A DNA stretch of 64,000 bases from Paracoccaceae bacterium (GCA_014323785.1 JACONJ010000043.1:38388-102387); one strand, 5' to 3'. Positions 1 through 16,889 are shown, counted from the stretch's first letter. The notes: a model not told the origin generated them from the sequence alone. Made by a program: numbers and translations.

Positions 1-1026
1 GGTGAAGGTAAGTGAGCCGACAAACGGGTCGTTCATGATTTTGAACGCCAAGCCAGAGAAGGCCATGTCGTCATCGGCACGGCGGGCGATGTTCCGCGTT
101 TCGGTTCCATCGCCCGGTTTGAAGCCCATGTAATCGATCACGTCAAGCGGGCTCGGCAGATAATCGATCACAGCGTTCAGAAGCGGCTGCACCCCCTTGT
201 TCTTAAAGGCCGAGCCGCAGAGAACAGGGATAAAGGCGATCTGTAGCGTGCCTTTGCGGATCAGTGTGCGCAGCGTCTTAACAGATGGTTCTTCACCTTC
301 AAGGTAGGCTTCCATCGCATCGTCGTCCATTTCGACGGCAGTTTCGACCAGCTTGCTGCGCCATTCTTCGGCCTGGCCCTTCAGGCTATCGCGCACGGGG
401 CCCTTGTTCCATGTGGCCCCCAGATCCTCACCGGCCCAGACCCATTCTTCCATGGTGATCAGGTCAACGACACCCTCCAGCGTGTTTTCGGCACCGATCG
501 GGATTTGGACCGGGGCCGGGGTGGCACCAGTGCGATCCCGAATCATGTCAACACAATTGAAGAAATCCGCGCCAATCTTATCCATCTTGTTCACAAAGAC
601 GATTCGCGGCACTTTGTACCGGTCGGCCTGACGCCACACCGTTTCGGTCTGCGGCTCGACACCAGCATTGGCGTCAAGCACGGCGACGGCACCGTCAAGC
701 ACGGCCAGCGAACGCTCAACCTCGATCGTGAAATCCACGTGGCCGGGCGTATCGATGATGTTCAGGCGATGCTTTTCGGTGTCCGCGCTTTGGCCATCTT
801 CGGTGCGTTCCCAAAAGGTTGTTGTCGCGGCCGAGGTGATGGTGATCCCGCGTTCCTGCTCCTGCTCCATCCAGTCCATTGTTGCGGCACCGTCATGCAC
901 CTCACCAATGTTGTGGGATTTGCCAGTGTAATACAGTATCCGTTCCGAGCAGGTGGTCTTGCCTGCATCAATATGGGCCATAATCCCAAAGTTGCGGTAA
1001 CGGTTGAGCGGATAATCGCGTGCCAT
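1..1026 (-). CDS. fusA: Elongation factor G, N-terminal part (runs off window start)
   Basis: Reverse strand reads [53 protein letters not shown]...; G1 motif AHIDAGKTT; upstream of it is rpsG/rpsL (str operon order). Confidence 0.96.
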   Translation of the reverse strand, partial: MARDYPLNRYRNFGIMAHIDAGKTTCSERILYYTGKSHNIGEVHDGAATMDWMEQEQERGITITSAATTTFWERTEDGQSADTEKHRLNIIDTPGHVDFTIEVERSLAVLDGAVAVLDANAGVEPQTETVWRQADRYKVPRIVFVNKMDKIGADFFNCVDMIRDRTGATPAPVQIPIGAENTLEGVVDLITMEEWVWAGEDLGATWNKGPVRDSLKGQAEEWRSKLVETAVEMDDDAMEAYLEGEEPSVKTLRTLIRKGTLQIAFIPVLCGSAFKNKGVQPLLNAVIDYLPSPLDVIDYMGFKPGDGTETRNIARRADDDMAFSGLAFKIMNDPFVGSLTFT

Positions 1027-1056
1027 TTGATTCAGTCCCTGGGCGATAAAGATAAG

Positions 1057-1527
1057 TTACCAGCGGTAGTGAGAGAATGCCCTGTTAGCATCCGCCATCT
1101 TGTGGGTGTCTTCGCGTCTCTTGACGGCTGCCCCGCGAGAATTGACGGCATCCACCAGTTCCCCGGCCAGACGCTCTTCCATTGTGTTTTCATTGCGGCC
1201 ACGGGCGACCGAGATCAGCCAGCGAATCGCCAGGGCCTCACGGCGCTCGGGGCGCACTTCAACAGGTACCTGGTAGGTGGCCCCCCCCACCCGGCGAGAG
1301 CGGACTTCGACGGCGGGTTTGATCTTGCCAAGTGCTTCGTGGAACGCATCGATGGGTGACCGCCTCAGGCGATCTTCAACCCGGTCAAGCGCGTTGTAGA
1401 CGATGCGCTCGGCAACAGATTTCTTGCCGTCGATCATCAAGTTGTTCATGAATTTTGTCAAAACGCGATCTTCAAATTTGGCGTCGGGCAAAACCTCGCG
1501 CTTCTCGGCGGCGTGACGGCGTGACAT
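1057..1527 (-). CDS. rpsG: 30S ribosomal protein S7
   Basis: 156 aa [47 protein letters not shown]. Confidence 0.98.
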   Translation of the reverse strand: MSRRHAAEKREVLPDAKFEDRVLTKFMNNLMIDGKKSVAERIVYNALDRVEDRLRRSPIDAFHEALGKIKPAVEVRSRRVGGATYQVPVEVRPERREALAIRWLISVARGRNENTMEERLAGELVDAVNSRGAAVKRREDTHKMADANRAFSHYRW

Positions 1528-1539
1528 CGGCGAATCCTT

Positions 1540-1911
1540 TTACTTGGGGCGTTTGGTGCCGTATCTTGAGCGGCGCTGGCGGCGATCCTTGACACCTTGG
1601 GTGTCAAGCACACCGCGCAGGATGTGATAGCGCACACCGGGAAGGTCTTTCACACGGCCACCACGGATCAGGACCACCGAGTGTTCTTGCAAATTGTGGC
1701 TTTCACCGGGGATGTAGCTGATCACTTCATAGCCGTTGGTCAGGCGCACCTTCGCCACTTTTCGCATGGCCGAGTTCGGCTTTTTCGGCGTGGTGGTGTA
1801 GACACGCGTACACACGCCGCGCTTTTGTGGACAAGAATCCAAGTGCTGGGACTTGGAGCGTTTGATTTTCGGCTGCCGCGGCTTGCGGATCAGCTGTTGG
1901 ATCGTCGGCAT
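1540..1911 (-). CDS. rpsL: 30S ribosomal protein S12
   Basis: 123 aa [13 protein letters not shown]...[24 protein letters not shown]. Confidence 0.98.
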   Translation of the reverse strand: MPTIQQLIRKPRQPKIKRSKSQHLDSCPQKRGVCTRVYTTTPKKPNSAMRKVAKVRLTNGYEVISYIPGESHNLQEHSVVLIRGGRVKDLPGVRYHILRGVLDTQGVKDRRQRRSRYGTKRPK

Positions 1912-2119
1912 TCGGTTCCCCGTTCTGCTCGGTCACGTTGTAGCGGTGCCGCTTGCAAGATGCGAACACCATCGAAACCGCACGCGCCCCTTCCCTGTTC
2001 AGGGGACGCCGCGGTGGAATTTCCAGAGGATCAGGGCGCACAAACCGCCCGAATCATGGCCACCCAATTTTGTATTCCGGGACCAGCAGATGCCGCTGAC
2101 ACCCGGCCCGAGTGGGGAC

Positions 2120-2148
2120 TACATAGGGGAAGTCGAGAGGGCTGTCAA
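2120..2148 (-). promoter_or_regulatory. Candidate sigma70-type promoter of the str operon
   Basis: Minus strand TTGACA (2148-2143), 17-bp spacer, TATGTA (2125-2120), about 210 bp upstream of rpsL. Confidence 0.7.
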
Positions 2149-2852
2149 CCCCCCTTGGGTGATATCAGTTGCTCAGTATCCGTCTCAAAATATTGCCCGA
2201 AAATCTCGAGGTCTTCAGCATATCGTGCGCACAACCGGGCGCGGGTGGATGCAGTGACATCTTCGAGCCTTAGCCGGCGCTTTTCGTTCATTTTAACACT
2301 GTTTTTGTGGTAAAACTCCACCCCCTGAGACCCTCCGCGGGACAGAATGAATTGGTGCAGCAAGTGCAATTCATGCATACCATAAATCGTCGTGAAAATC
2401 GACGGATCGGTACCCAGAAAATATGACAACGGATACGTATGCCCGCGCACAACCCACGACGCAAATCGGTACTTATCAAAGTGGTTCACGAAGGTATCGA
2501 AATCCGGAACTATGGGCAAGTTATGGGCCTTTAACGCGGCTTTCACCTTTATTTTACCTATTTTGTTCTGGACATGTTTCCTCCTCACTATCTTGTCATT
2601 ATAAAAAGAAACGATACGCCTCACCGGATGACGTACGACCGCGATTTTGTCATACCCCTCATAATCTTGCCAATTGATTTTTTTAAAAGGCGACGCCATA
2701 TAACGAATATATCTTTCTCGGTTCTTGACGTCCAGTACGCTGGGCCGAGGTTGACCTGTTTTGATCTCGTAGAAGTAACTCTTCAACGATGTCGAGGCGC
2801 ATTTTGGAATGTTGAAATAGGCAACGCCTATGTTCTCGCAAATGATGGGCAT
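2145..2852 (-). CDS. Sulfotransferase family 2-like protein
   Basis: 235 aa; N-terminal GVAYFNIPKCASTSLKSYFYEI resembles the PAPS 5'-phosphosulfate-binding loop; internal VVRHPVRRIVSFYNDK resembles the 3'-phosphate-binding motif. Confidence 0.8.
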   Translation of the reverse strand: MPIICENIGVAYFNIPKCASTSLKSYFYEIKTGQPRPSVLDVKNRERYIRYMASPFKKINWQDYEGYDKIAVVRHPVRRIVSFYNDKIVRRKHVQNKIGKIKVKAALKAHNLPIVPDFDTFVNHFDKYRFASWVVRGHTYPLSYFLGTDPSIFTTIYGMHELHLLHQFILSRGGSQGVEFYHKNSVKMNEKRRLRLEDVTASTRARLCARYAEDLEIFGQYFETDTEQLISPKGG

Positions 2853-3042
2853 TATATCGACCTCTGTATATTGTCACTGTGTTACCGGATACCTCCGGAG
2901 ATGTTCTTCAGCAGATACGCTGGGTGGCGATGTGGCTGATAAAGCAGTACCTCTTACCTGTCCTTAGCATCAGCGAAAACCTCAAAAATGTCCCAGCGTG
3001 GATATGTTAACATTTGTGCCGGGGGAATTGCAACACGCAAAC

Positions 3043-3063
3043 GCCCCTGCACGGCCCAGGGGC
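3043..3063 (-). terminator. Stem-loop downstream of rpoC
   Basis: GCCCCTG-N7-CAGGGGC hairpin 40 bp beyond the rpoC stop. Confidence 0.5.
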
Positions 3064-3102
3064 ATGAAGGGGCAAGTTTTTTGCGTTGGCCAGAAGGGGG
3101 CA

Positions 3103-7317
<4,215 letters not shown>

Positions 7318-7616
7318 GTGTTCAGATCCTATTCTTCCTTGCCGCGCCACTGTGCGACTTCACCTTTGGCAACGCGACATGAAAGCATGTCACGTGATTC
7401 ATGGCTTCCTTACTGGCACAAACGGTCAGCCTTTCTTATCAGTAAGAACACCTTCTGCTGTGCGGGTCATTTGAACATGGCTTTTGCCTGTTCCCGGTTC
7501 ATGTAATTCCCTCAACTTTTGCGGGCATGGATGGGCGGGTTTTGGCCTGCTCTGCGGGAGCTGCGTAGACCGCGTGACCTTGGCCCGGGGCAGCACCGTG
7601 TCACCAGGTGCGGTGG

Positions 7617-10600
7617 TTATTCCGCCGCGATACCCCCTTCGTCTTCCTCTGAATCCAAGAGTTCCATGTTCAAGCCCAGACTCCGAACCTCTTTAACGAG
7701 CACATTGAACGATTCCGGTACACCGGCCTCGAAATTGTCGCTACCCTTCACGATTGACTCGTAAACCTTGGTGCGGCCTGCCACATCATCCGATTTCACC
7801 GTCAGCATCTCCTGCAGGGTGTAGGCGGCACCATAGGCTTCCAGTGCCCAGACCTCCATCTCGCCAAAGCGCTGACCGCCGAACTGCGCCTTGCCGCCCA
7901 AGGGTTGCTGGGTAACCAGGCTGTAGGGGCCAGTGGAGCGTGCGTGGATCTTTTCATCAACCAGATGGTGCAGTTTCAGAAGGTACTTCACCCCCACTGT
8001 AACCGGACGGGCAAATTTCTCTCCTGTGCGGCCATCATACAAATCTGACTGGCCCGAAGTATCAAACCCGGCCCGCTTCAATGCGTTATTGACGTCAGCT
8101 TCTTTCGCACCATCAAAAACGGGTGTTGCGATCGGCACACCACCAGTGACGCTGCCTGCTGACGCCAGAAGCTGATCGTCCGACATGCTGCCAAAGGCAT
8201 CACTGAACACATCGTCACCATAGGCGATCTTCAAGGTATCTTTCACAGGCAACATGTCGCCAAACCGGCGATACTCGCCCAAGGCCTTGTCGATACGCAG
8301 CCCCAAACCACGTGCGGCCCAGCCCATATGGGTTTCCAGAATCTGGCCCACATTCATCCGGCTTGGCACCCCCAAGGGGTTTAGCACAAAATCGACCAAG
8401 GTACCATCCGCAAGGAACGGCATATCCTCCATCGGCACCACTTTCGAGACCACACCCTTGTTGCCGTGACGCCCGGCCATCTTGTCGCCTGGCTGCAACT
8501 TGCGCTTCACGGCGACGAAGACCTTGACCATCTTCATAACGCCCGGGGGCAGATCATCGCCGCGGCGAACCTTCTCGACCCTATCCTCGAACCGTTGGGC
8601 CAGCATACGTTTCTGATCCTCAAACTGTTCGTTGAGGGCCTCGACCTGCTTGGCGGCCTGTTCATCCTCCAAGGCCAGTTGCCACCACTGCCCTCTGGAA
8701 AGGCTCCCGAGCAGATCATCGGTGATCGCGGTGCCAGATTTCACACCTTTCGGGCCTTTCACTGCGGTCTTGCCACCAATCATGCTCTTCAGGCGCGCGT
8801 AGATATTGCGCTCTAGAATGTGCAATTCATCATCCCGGTCACGGGTCAGGTGCTCCACTTCCTCCCGCTCGATTTGCAGTGCACGCTCATCTTTCTCTAC
8901 CCCGTGACGGTTGAAAACGCGGACCTCGATGACCGTCCCGCCCCCCCCTGGTGGCAGGCGCAGGGACGTGTCGCGGACATCCGAGGCTTTTTCGCCAAAG
9001 ATTGCGCGGAGCAGTTTTTCCTCTGGCGTCATTGGGCTTTCGCCTTTGGGCGTGATCTTGCCCACAAGAATGTCACCCGGTCCCACCTCGGCACCGATAT
9101 AGATGATCCCCGCCTCATCAAGGTTGCGCAAAACGTCCTCGCCAACGTTCGGGATATCGCGGGTGAAATCCTCCGGCCCAAGTTTCGTATCGCGGGCAGA
9201 AACCTCAAACTCCTCAATATGTATCGAGGTGAAGACGTCATCGCGCACGATACGTTCAGATATCATGATCGAATCTTCGTAGTTGTAGCCGTTCCAGGGC
9301 ATGAAAGCGACAATGACGTTTCTGCCGAGTGCCAGTTCCCCCAAATCGGTTGAGGGGCCATCGGCGATCACCTCATCCTTGCTGACCTTGCCGCCCACCT
9401 TTACCAGAGGACGCTGGTTGATGTAGGTATCTTGGTTCGAGCGCTGGAATTTGCGCAGCCGGTAGATATCCACCCCGGCGTCGCCCAGTTCCAGATCTTC
9501 GGTTGCGCGCACAACGATCCGCTGCGCATCAACCTGATCGATGACGCCACCGCGACGGGCCATGATGGCCGCACCGGAATCCCTGGCGACCACGCTTTCG
9601 ACGCCGGTACCCACGAAAGGCGCATCGGCCTGCAACAGCGGCACCGCCTGACGTTGCATGTTCGCCCCCATAAGTGCGCGGTTCGCGTCGTCATTCTCCA
9701 GAAACGGGATCAATGCAGCCGCGACGGACACCAACTGCTTTGGCGACACGTCGATCAGGTCCACGTTTTCACGCGGACTCATCGTGTATTCACCGGATTT
9801 TCGGGTGTTTACCAATTCATTGATGAACTGGCCATCCCCGGTCAGCGTTGCGTTGGCTTGGGCGACTGTGTGCCGCATCTCTTCGGTGGCGGACATATAA
9901 TGAACCTCGTCGGTCACATGTCCGTCTTCCACCTTGCGGTAGGGCGTTTCGATGAAGCCGTATTTGTTTACCTGCGCATAGGTCGCAAGGCTGTTGATCA
10001 GGCCGATATTCGGCCCTTCCGGTGTTTCAATCGGGCATATCCGGCCATAATGGGTTGGATGTACGTCGCGCACCTCAAAACCTGCGCGTTCGCGAGTCAG
10101 ACCGCCGGGCCCAAGTGCCGAAAGGCGGCGCTTGTGCGTCACTTCCGACAACGGGTTGGTCTGGTCCATGAACTGCGACAGTTGCGAAGAACCGAAAAAT
10201 TCGCGCACTGCGGCCGCGGCCGGTTTGGCGTTGATCAAATCCTGTGGCATCACCGTGTCGATCTCGACCGAGCCCATCCGCTCTTTGATAGTACGCTCCA
10301 TACGAAGAAGACCGATTCGGTAATGATTCTTCACCATCTCACCTACCGACCGCACCCGGCGGTTGCCAAGGTGGTCGATATCATCGATGTCGCCCTTACC
10401 GTCGCGCAGATCCACCAGTGCCCTGACGCAGGCGACAATGTCTTCCTTGCGCAGAGTACGCTGCGTATCATGGGCATCAAGTGCCAGGCGCATGTTCATC
10501 TTTACCCGGCCGACCGCCGACAGATCATAGTGCCCGCTATCGAAAAACAGCTGATTGAACAGGGTCGCGGCTGTCTCTACCGTGGGCGGTTCACCCGGGC

Positions 10601-11774
10601 GCAGGACGCGGTAGATATCCATCAACGCGGTGTCGCGGTTCATGTTCTTGTCCGCGGCCATGGTGTTGCGGATGTAGGGGCCAATACTGACGTTATCAAT
10701 GTCAAGCACGGGGATGGCGGTGATGCCCGCATCCAGCAGCTCTTTCAGTGTGCCGCCTGTCACCTTCCCGTCCTGGTCGGTTTCCCAAGTCAGCTCATCC
10801 CCGGCCTCGACATAAATCGCGCCAGTTTCCTCATTGATGATATCGTGCGCAACGAAGCGGCCCACAATCTGATCAAACGGCACCAGAAGATTGACCACTT
10901 TGCCTTCATCGATCAATTTCTTGACCGTGCGCGGTGTGACCTTTTCACCAGCCTTGGTAATCACCCTTCCGGTCCTGGCGTCAATAAGATCAAATGTGGG
11001 GCGGGTGCCGCGCACACGTTCGGGGAAGAACCGGGTTACCCAAGCATTTTTGCTCTTCCTCAGCTTGTATTCAACCGTGTCGTAATAGGCATCCATTATG
11101 CCTTCCTGATCCAGGCCCAGGGCATAAAGCAACGTCGTCACCGGCAGTTTGCGGCGGCGGTCGATACGCGCAGAGACGATATCATTGGCGTCGAACTCAA
11201 AATCCAGCCAAGAGCCACGATAGGGAATGATGCGGCAGGTGAACAAGAGTTTGCCCGAGGGATGGTTTTTGCCCTTGTCATGGTCGAAGAACACACCAGG
11301 AGAGCGGTGCATCTGGGATACGATTACCCGCTCGGTCCCGTTGACGATGAAGGTGCCGTTGGACGTCATGAGCGGGATGTCACCCATGAACACGTCCTGT
11401 TCCTTGATGTCCTTAACCGACTTTGCGCCAGTATCCTCATTCACATCAAACACAATCAGACGCAGCGTCACCTTCAGCGGCGCGGCATAGGTCATGTCGC
11501 GCTGCTGGCATTCTTCGACATCATATTTCGGCACTTCAAGTTCGTATTTCACGAACTCTAGCACAGCGGTTTCGTTGAAATCCTTGATCGGAAAGATCGT
11601 CTGAAAGACGCCTTTGATGCCTTCACCATCCATCGGTTCCGGCTGGTCGCCGGAGTTCAGGAAATCCTCGTACGAGGATTTTTGAACATCGATGAGGTTC
11701 GGCATCTCCTGCACTTCACGAATCTTGCCATAGAATTTGCGAATACGTTTCTGGCCTGCAAGGGTCTGAGCCAT
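7617..11774 (-). CDS. rpoB: DNA-directed RNA polymerase subunit beta
   Basis: [21 protein letters not shown]...; start moved 31 codons in from the supplied ORF. Confidence 0.98.
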   Translation of the reverse strand: MAQTLAGQKRIRKFYGKIREVQEMPNLIDVQKSSYEDFLNSGDQPEPMDGEGIKGVFQTIFPIKDFNETAVLEFVKYELEVPKYDVEECQQRDMTYAAPLKVTLRLIVFDVNEDTGAKSVKDIKEQDVFMGDIPLMTSNGTFIVNGTERVIVSQMHRSPGVFFDHDKGKNHPSGKLLFTCRIIPYRGSWLDFEFDANDIVSARIDRRRKLPVTTLLYALGLDQEGIMDAYYDTVEYKLRKSKNAWVTRFFPERVRGTRPTFDLIDARTGRVITKAGEKVTPRTVKKLIDEGKVVNLLVPFDQIVGRFVAHDIINEETGAIYVEAGDELTWETDQDGKVTGGTLKELLDAGITAIPVLDIDNVSIGPYIRNTMAADKNMNRDTALMDIYRVLRPGEPPTVETAATLFNQLFFDSGHYDLSAVGRVKMNMRLALDAHDTQRTLRKEDIVACVRALVDLRDGKGDIDDIDHLGNRRVRSVGEMVKNHYRIGLLRMERTIKERMGSVEIDTVMPQDLINAKPAAAAVREFFGSSQLSQFMDQTNPLSEVTHKRRLSALGPGGLTRERAGFEVRDVHPTHYGRICPIETPEGPNIGLINSLATYAQVNKYGFIETPYRKVEDGHVTDEVHYMSATEEMRHTVAQANATLTGDGQFINELVNTRKSGEYTMSPRENVDLIDVSPKQLVSVAAALIPFLENDDANRALMGANMQRQAVPLLQADAPFVGTGVESVVARDSGAAIMARRGGVIDQVDAQRIVVRATEDLELGDAGVDIYRLRKFQRSNQDTYINQRPLVKVGGKVSKDEVIADGPSTDLGELALGRNVIVAFMPWNGYNYEDSIMISERIVRDDVFTSIHIEEFEVSARDTKLGPEDFTRDIPNVGEDVLRNLDEAGIIYIGAEVGPGDILVGKITPKGESPMTPEEKLLRAIFGEKASDVRDTSLRLPPGGGGTVIEVRVFNRHGVEKDERALQIEREEVEHLTRDRDDELHILERNIYARLKSMIGGKTAVKGPKGVKSGTAITDDLLGSLSRGQWWQLALEDEQAAKQVEALNEQFEDQKRMLAQRFEDRVEKVRRGDDLPPGVMKMVKVFVAVKRKLQPGDKMAGRHGNKGVVSKVVPMEDMPFLADGTLVDFVLNPLGVPSRMNVGQILETHMGWAARGLGLRIDKALGEYRRFGDMLPVKDTLKIAYGDDVFSDAFGSMSDDQLLASAGSVTGGVPIATPVFDGAKEADVNNALKRAGFDTSGQSDLYDGRTGEKFARPVTVGVKYLLKLHHLVDEKIHARSTGPYSLVTQQPLGGKAQFGGQRFGEMEVWALEAYGAAYTLQEMLTVKSDDVAGRTKVYESIVKGSDNFEAGVPESFNVLVKEVRSLGLNMELLDSEEDEGGIAAE

Positions 11775-11962
11775 GCTCGTCTGCACCTTTCCGTTCCTTT
11801 GCATCGCACACACCAGCAGGGCCCCGGTGCGGGCGACAGAATTAAAACAAATTGGGTTCGGGCCCATTCATGCCCGCCGTACCACCGGCAATATCCCGAT
11901 CCCTGAAACACCGCCCCAGCGAAGGTTCGTGCACAGATCCCTCGCCATGACAGGTTAGTCCG

Positions 11963-11988
11963 GGCCCGGAATAGCCGGAGCCCGGGCC
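11963..11988 (-). terminator. Hairpin (attenuator candidate) between rplL and rpoB
   Basis: GGCCCGG-N12-CCGGGCC inverted repeat in the rplL-rpoB gap. Confidence 0.45.
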
Positions 11989-12022
11989 AAGTTTCCCACC
12001 CCCGCCAAGAGGCGGGCGCGGA

Positions 12023-12406
12023 TTACTTCAGTTCAACCTCGGCACCAGCTGCTTCCAGCTTGCTCTTGATATCTTCTGCTTCGGCTTTGTCAACGCCTTC
12101 CTTGACGGCTTTGCCGCCAGCTTCGACCAGTTCCTTGGCTTCTTTTAGGCCCAGGCCGGTGATGGCGCGAACCTCTTTGATGACGTTGATCTTGGAGGCA
12201 CCAACGGCCTTCAGGATAACGTCGAACACGGACTGCTCCTCCACAGGTGCGCCCCCGGCGTCACCGCCAGCCGCACTGGCGACCATGACAGTACCGCCTG
12301 CAGCAGGCTCGATGCCGTACTCATCTTTCAGGATGGTTTTCAGTTCCTGTGCTTCGAGGAGGGTCAGCCCCACGATCTCTTCAGCCAGTTTTTTCAGATC
12401 AGCCAT
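12023..12406 (-). CDS. rplL: 50S ribosomal protein L7/L12
   Basis: 127 aa [36 protein letters not shown]... Confidence 0.98.
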   Translation of the reverse strand: MADLKKLAEEIVGLTLLEAQELKTILKDEYGIEPAAGGTVMVASAAGGDAGGAPVEEQSVFDVILKAVGASKINVIKEVRAITGLGLKEAKELVEAGGKAVKEGVDKAEAEDIKSKLEAAGAEVELK

Positions 12407-12481
12407 TTCTTAGATTTCCGTATGCAGGTTTGTGTTCCAACATCGCAAGGGCCTGGCCCTACGACGGGTCTCAGTGGGTGC

Positions 12482-13000
12482 TTACGCCGCTTCCGCCTTC
12501 TCTTCGATGGACGAAAGGACGCCTGCGATCATCGAAGCAGGTGCGCCAATGACCTCGGCGATGTTGGAGGCGGGCGCACCGATGCAGCCTGCGATCAAAG
12601 CGATAAGCTCTTCCCACGATGGCATCTTCGCAACGGCCTTCACACCGTCCTGGTCCAAAATGTTCCCGCCCATAGCACCGCCGAGGATCACGAACTTGTC
12701 ATTCTTCCTGGCATATGCGTCCGCGGCCTTGGCTGCTGCCACAGAATCCTCGGAATAGGACAGAACTGTCATCCCCGTCAGTAGGTCAGCAATGCCAGCG
12801 GCAGGCGTTCCTTCAAGGGCGAGTCTGGCGAGCCTGTTCTTGGCGACGCGAACGGATCCGCCCGCGTCACGCATTTGCGCACGCAGATCCTGCATCTCAG
12901 CAACCGTGAGGCCCTCGTAGTTCGAAACCACGACGACGCCAGAGCTCTCGAAGATGCAGCCGAGTTCCTCGACCACTTTCTCTTTCTGGGCTCTATCCAC
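12482..13000 (-). CDS. rplJ: 50S ribosomal protein L10
   Basis: 172 aa [36 protein letters not shown]. Confidence 0.97.
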   Translation of the reverse strand: MDRAQKEKVVEELGCIFESSGVVVVSNYEGLTVAEMQDLRAQMRDAGGSVRVAKNRLARLALEGTPAAGIADLLTGMTVLSYSEDSVAAAKAADAYARKNDKFVILGGAMGGNILDQDGVKAVAKMPSWEELIALIAGCIGAPASNIAEVIGAPASMIAGVLSSIEEKAEAA

Positions 13001-13234
13001 AATGTCACTCCACTTTGGGGCCTGAGCCCCAGCTCATGTTCGGCGGGTTGCCCCACCACTTCGGGTCCATAGTCAGGGGCCCGAGGCCAGATTGCCCAAG
13101 GTTGCCTTCGGAAATCCTCTCTCGCGTCCCATCTCGGGAAGGAATTACGTGGCGGATGCTACAACCCTCCGTCTTGGACAGCACGGGGCCAGTTTGGCGA
13201 CCCCGCCATTCACCCGGAGTACCGGGTAAATCCC
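13001..13234 (-). promoter_or_regulatory. rplJ leader region (L10-leader candidate)
   Basis: 234-bp untranslated interval between rplA and rplJ; position matches the autoregulatory L10 leader known in bacteria; fold not modelled. Confidence 0.4.
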
Positions 13235-13933
13235 TTAATTGCCGGTCGCGCTTTCGACGCTGACTGACACGCCCGGCCCCATGGTGGAACTGAGCGAAAC
13301 CTTCCGCACATAGGTACCTTTGGCACCCGTTGGCCTAGCCTTGCTGACCGCATCCACAAAGGCGCGGACATTGGCCACCAGTTTGTCGGACTCAAATCTT
13401 GTCTTGCCGATCCCGGCGTGGACAACACCGCCCTTCTCTGTCTTGAACTGGACCTGCCCCCCCTTGGCCGCCCCAACAGCGTCTTTGACGTCCGATGTCA
13501 CTGTGCCGATCCTGGGGTTCGGCATCAGGTTGCGGGGGCCCAGAACCTTACCCAAACGGCCAATGATTGGCATCATGTCCGGTGTGGCGATGCAGCGATC
13601 AAACGCAATCGTGCCACCCTGGACGGTTTCCATCAGATCCTCGGCACCCACGATGTCGGCACCGGCGACCCTGGCCTCATCCGCCTTTGCACCACGGGCG
13701 AAGACCGCCACGCGCACCGTTTTGCCAGTGCCATTGGGCAGGGTGACCACGCCGCGCACCATCTGGTCTGCATGGCGCGGGTCGACGCCCAGGTTCATAG
13801 CAATCTCGACCGACTCATCAAACCCAGCCGAAGCATTGGACTTAATAAGGCCAACGGCGTCTTCGACTGTCAGGTTCTCTTTCCCGGCGAAGGCTTCGCG
13901 GGCCACCTTGACACGCTTTCCGGTCTTGCCCAT
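13235..13933 (-). CDS. rplA: 50S ribosomal protein L1
   Basis: 232 aa [34 protein letters not shown]. Confidence 0.98.
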   Translation of the reverse strand: MGKTGKRVKVAREAFAGKENLTVEDAVGLIKSNASAGFDESVEIAMNLGVDPRHADQMVRGVVTLPNGTGKTVRVAVFARGAKADEARVAGADIVGAEDLMETVQGGTIAFDRCIATPDMMPIIGRLGKVLGPRNLMPNPRIGTVTSDVKDAVGAAKGGQVQFKTEKGGVVHAGIGKTRFESDKLVANVRAFVDAVSKARPTGAKGTYVRKVSLSSTMGPGVSVSVESATGN

Positions 13934-13936
13934 GGC

Positions 13937-14389
13937 TTACCCTTTCACCTCAATACCTATCGACCTGGCCGAACCAAGGACGATTTTCATCGCCGTTTCG
14001 ATATCATGCGCGTTAAGGTCTTTCATCTTGGCTTCGGCAATCTCCCGCACTTGGGCGGTGGTCACTGTTGCAATGGTCTCACGGCCCGGCGTTTCGGCAC
14101 CGCGCGGGCGATTGCGCTTGCCCAGCGGCCTCAAGCCAGCGGCCTTTTTCAGGAAGTAAGACGCAGGCGGCGTCTTGATATCCATCGTGAAGGATTTGTC
14201 CTGGTAGTAGGAGATGATGGTCGGGCACGGACTGCCTGGTTCCATATCCGCGGTCATGGCGTTGAATGCCTTGGTAAATTCCATGATGTTGAGCCCGCGC
14301 TGGCCAAGGGCAGGGCCCACGGGCGGCGCGGGTTTGGCTTGGCCTGCGGGGATCTGCAGTTTCATAGTGCCAGCAAGTTTCTTGGCCAT
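13937..14389 (-). CDS. rplK: 50S ribosomal protein L11
   Basis: 150 aa [38 protein letters not shown]. Confidence 0.98.
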   Translation of the reverse strand: MAKKLAGTMKLQIPAGQAKPAPPVGPALGQRGLNIMEFTKAFNAMTADMEPGSPCPTIISYYQDKSFTMDIKTPPASYFLKKAAGLRPLGKRNRPRGAETPGRETIATVTTAQVREIAEAKMKDLNAHDIETAMKIVLGSARSIGIEVKG

Positions 14390-14439
14390 TGCGGCCTCTC
14401 CTTATCGTCATCGGCAGGCATTGAACACCGCCCTATGGG

Positions 14440-14459
14440 CCCCGGACCGCGATCCGGGG
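14440..14459 (-). terminator. Hairpin between nusG and rplK
   Basis: Perfect CCCCGGA-N6-TCCGGGG inverted repeat. Confidence 0.4.
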
Positions 14460-14558
14460 CGTCGGTTTCGCGGTCCAGAGGCGTGTACCTTTGGCCTTCC
14501 ACCAGACAGATGATTTGGTGCAGCCACGACAGGCTACCCGCTGGGGCCAGTCGCAGCC

Positions 14559-15092
14559 TCATGTCCGTTTCGAGACCTGCGTGAATTCTAGCTCAACCGG
14601 GGTTGCCCGGCCAAAAATCGACACTGTCACCTTCAGGCGCTGGTTATCGTTGTCCACCCCCTCAACCATCCCGTCAAACCCCTCAAACGGGCCGTCATTG
14701 ACCCTCACACTCTCGCCCACCTCGAACAGGATGGTGGGACGCGGTGCCGCCGCGCCCTCATCAACGCGGTTGAGAATCGCGTTCACCTCATCATCGCGCA
14801 TCGGAGTCGGGCGACCTTGCGGGCCCAGAAACCCGGTGACGCGGGGAATGGAGCTGATTGCGTGATAGACTGCATCGGTCACCTCCATCCGCACCAATAT
14901 GTAACCTGGCATAAAGCGGCGTGGCACAGTGATCTTCTTGCCCCGGCGCACTTCTATCACGTCCTGTTCGGGAACCAAAATCTCTTCGATCTCCTCTTCC
15001 AAGCCGTTCTCGGTCACGGCGGCTTTGATCTGTTCGGCAATGCGCTTTTCATAATTTGACAGCACACTGACCGAATACCACCGTTTCGCCAT
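14559..15092 (-). CDS. nusG: Transcription termination/antitermination factor NusG
   Basis: [26 protein letters not shown]...[10 protein letters not shown]; start set at MAKRWY. Confidence 0.97.
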   Translation of the reverse strand: MAKRWYSVSVLSNYEKRIAEQIKAAVTENGLEEEIEEILVPEQDVIEVRRGKKITVPRRFMPGYILVRMEVTDAVYHAISSIPRVTGFLGPQGRPTPMRDDEVNAILNRVDEGAAAPRPTILFEVGESVRVNDGPFEGFDGMVEGVDNDNQRLKVTVSIFGRATPVELEFTQVSKRT

Positions 15093-15305
15093 CTCTTGCC
15101 CGCTTCTTTGTCCCGTCGCCAAGCGGCGGGTAATTGCCAAATATTCCCAACGGCTCAAGCCGCCACTTTTGAACAGAAAACAGCACACATCACGAATCGA
15201 CGCACACCATACATGCCGTAACCGGGGCCGATTTATCGCCCACCCCCCGGGAAATCAAGGGGGGATTGGCAGTTTTTCCGGCCTTCGGCTAAAACTAGAC
15301 ATGGA

Positions 15306-15500
15306 CTAGCCAAAGAAGGTCAGGATCAGTTCCAAGCCCTGGCGGACCAACCAGTCAACGAAGAAGAAGAAGATCGCCGCCAAAACCGCCATGATGAAGA
15401 CCATCGCGGTAGTCAGAAATACCTCTCTCCGGCCTGGCCAGACAACCTTAGCAACCTCGACGCGGGTCTGTTGCATGAAATGGAACGGGTTTGTGGCCAT
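15306..15500 (-). CDS. secE: Preprotein translocase subunit SecE
   Basis: MATNPFHFMQQTRVEVAKVVWPGRREVFLTTAMVFIMAVLAAIFFFFVDWL. Confidence 0.95.
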   Translation of the reverse strand: MATNPFHFMQQTRVEVAKVVWPGRREVFLTTAMVFIMAVLAAIFFFFVDWLVRQGLELILTFFG

Positions 15501-15588
15501 AGTGACCAGCTCCTTCAGTTGATTATGCTCAATGTAGGCATCCGCTGCCCTGCATGCAAGACGGAACATTTACGCCGCGATGGGCCAG

Positions 15589-15664
15589 TGGCAGGGGTGG
15601 AGGGACTCGAACCCCCGACCGTCGGATTTGGAATCCGAAGCTCTACCAACTGAGCTACACCCCT
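15589..15664 (-). tRNA. tRNA-Trp (CCA)
   Basis: AGGGGTGTAGCTCAGTTGGTAGAGC...CGGATTCCAAATCCG...GGTTCGAGTCCCTCCACCCCTGCCA; CCA encoded. Confidence 0.97.
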
Positions 15665-16004
15665 AAGGCCGGGTGCTCGTCTAGTCTTACGCCCGCTCCG
15701 GCGCAAGGGACAAATCAATGCAATTGTGGTCCGCGGCATCCGTGTGTGATCCGCGGCGTCCGTGCGAGCATGGCCCGCAGACGGAATGAAAATAAACCCA
15801 ACGCATGTCCGATAATCTTCACACCATGGTGGCGCAAGTGCGCCGCTATATGTGGGATAAATCCGTCGTGCCTTCGGTTATTAGGCCATGCCCATGAAGC
15901 AAGAGGTTCGGGATGCAGGCGCAATCCAAGAGCTGCTGCGGGGCTGCAAACGGGATGTGCCCGTTCCCCGCCGCATGACCACGCAACTGACGGCACACCG
16001 TCCG

Positions 16005-16889
16005 TCAACGCCGCCGCAATGGCCAGAGCTCGAGTAGGGCCGCCGCCAGAACAAGTGCCCCGCCCAGCATCTCTGTGACGGACATGTCCTCTCCGGATAG
16101 AAGTGCGGCGGATATCAGGCCAACCATAACCTCGGCCATCAGCAGGATGCCAACGCGCGCCGGGTCAAGTTTGGGCACCGCCCACATCAGTGCGATGAGC
16201 GAGGGAACCCACCAGATCGCCCCGGTGAGTGCAGCAAGACCCAAGGCAGGCCACAGGTCACCCAGAGGCACACCCGGCGGTCCGGGGCCAAGCCAGGGCA
16301 TCATCACCATGGCCGTCGTCAGTGCCCCGAAGGCAAAGACGAACGCGGCCAGCGTCGCTGGTGGTTCCGGCCGAACCCTAAGACATATGGTGGAGATAGA
16401 CCACAGAAGCCCCGAGAACAGGCCCATCCATTCGCCCAGGCCCTGCGGCACCGGCAGATCACCATCGCCGCCCAGCATAATTGTCAGCGCGGCCAGCCCC
16501 ATAATGATCGCCACACGCCGCACCGGTGGCGTGACCCACCCCAACAGAACGCGGCCAAACAGCGTGCTCCAGACCGGGGTAAGGTAAAACAGCAGAATAA
16601 TCAGTGCCACATCGCCATAGAGGAAACCGACAGAATAAAGCGCGAAGGCCGCACCGCCCAGGACCGTGCCCGCCATGGCCAGGGGATCGGTGCGCAGCAC
16701 AATCCGCGGCTGGCGCAAGACAAAGGGCGCAAGGATCAGCACCGCGGCCGCGGTGATCGCCGCGGTTCCGGCAGGTCCGGGCAGCCCCATACCACCCAAG
16801 GCGCGCACCGGCAGCCAGTAAAGCCCCCAAATCGCGCCGAGGATGAACACCGTGGCACTGGCCAGAACAACAAGATGCGCCGCCTGCAT
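16005..16889 (-). CDS. DMT superfamily (EamA-type) transporter
   Basis: 294 aa, about 10 hydrophobic segments, two-repeat EamA pattern. Confidence 0.85.
   Translation of the reverse strand: MQAAHLVVLASATVFILGAIWGLYWLPVRALGGMGLPGPAGTAAITAAAVLILAPFVLRQPRIVLRTDPLAMAGTVLGGAAFALYSVGFLYGDVALIILLFYLTPVWSTLFGRVLLGWVTPPVRRVAIIMGLAALTIMLGGDGDLPVPQGLGEWMGLFSGLLWSISTICLRVRPEPPATLAAFVFAFGALTTAMVMMPWLGPGPPGVPLGDLWPALGLAALTGAIWWVPSLIALMWAVPKLDPARVGILLMAEVMVGLISAALLSGEDMSVTEMLGGALVLAAALLELWPLRRR

Noticed and set aside
9432-11561. 709-aa plus-strand ORF antisense to rpoB
   Set aside because: Mirror frame of a GC-rich, highly conserved gene; no recognisable motif and the opposite strand is clearly rpoB
13418-14584. 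388-aa plus-strand ORF opposite rplA/rplK
   Set aside because: Antisense to two certain ribosomal protein genes; no motifs
15780-15990. Short frame MSDNLHTMVAQVRRYMWDKSVVPSVIRPCP as a gene
   Set aside because: 30 codons only, no homology recognised, no clear ribosome-binding site
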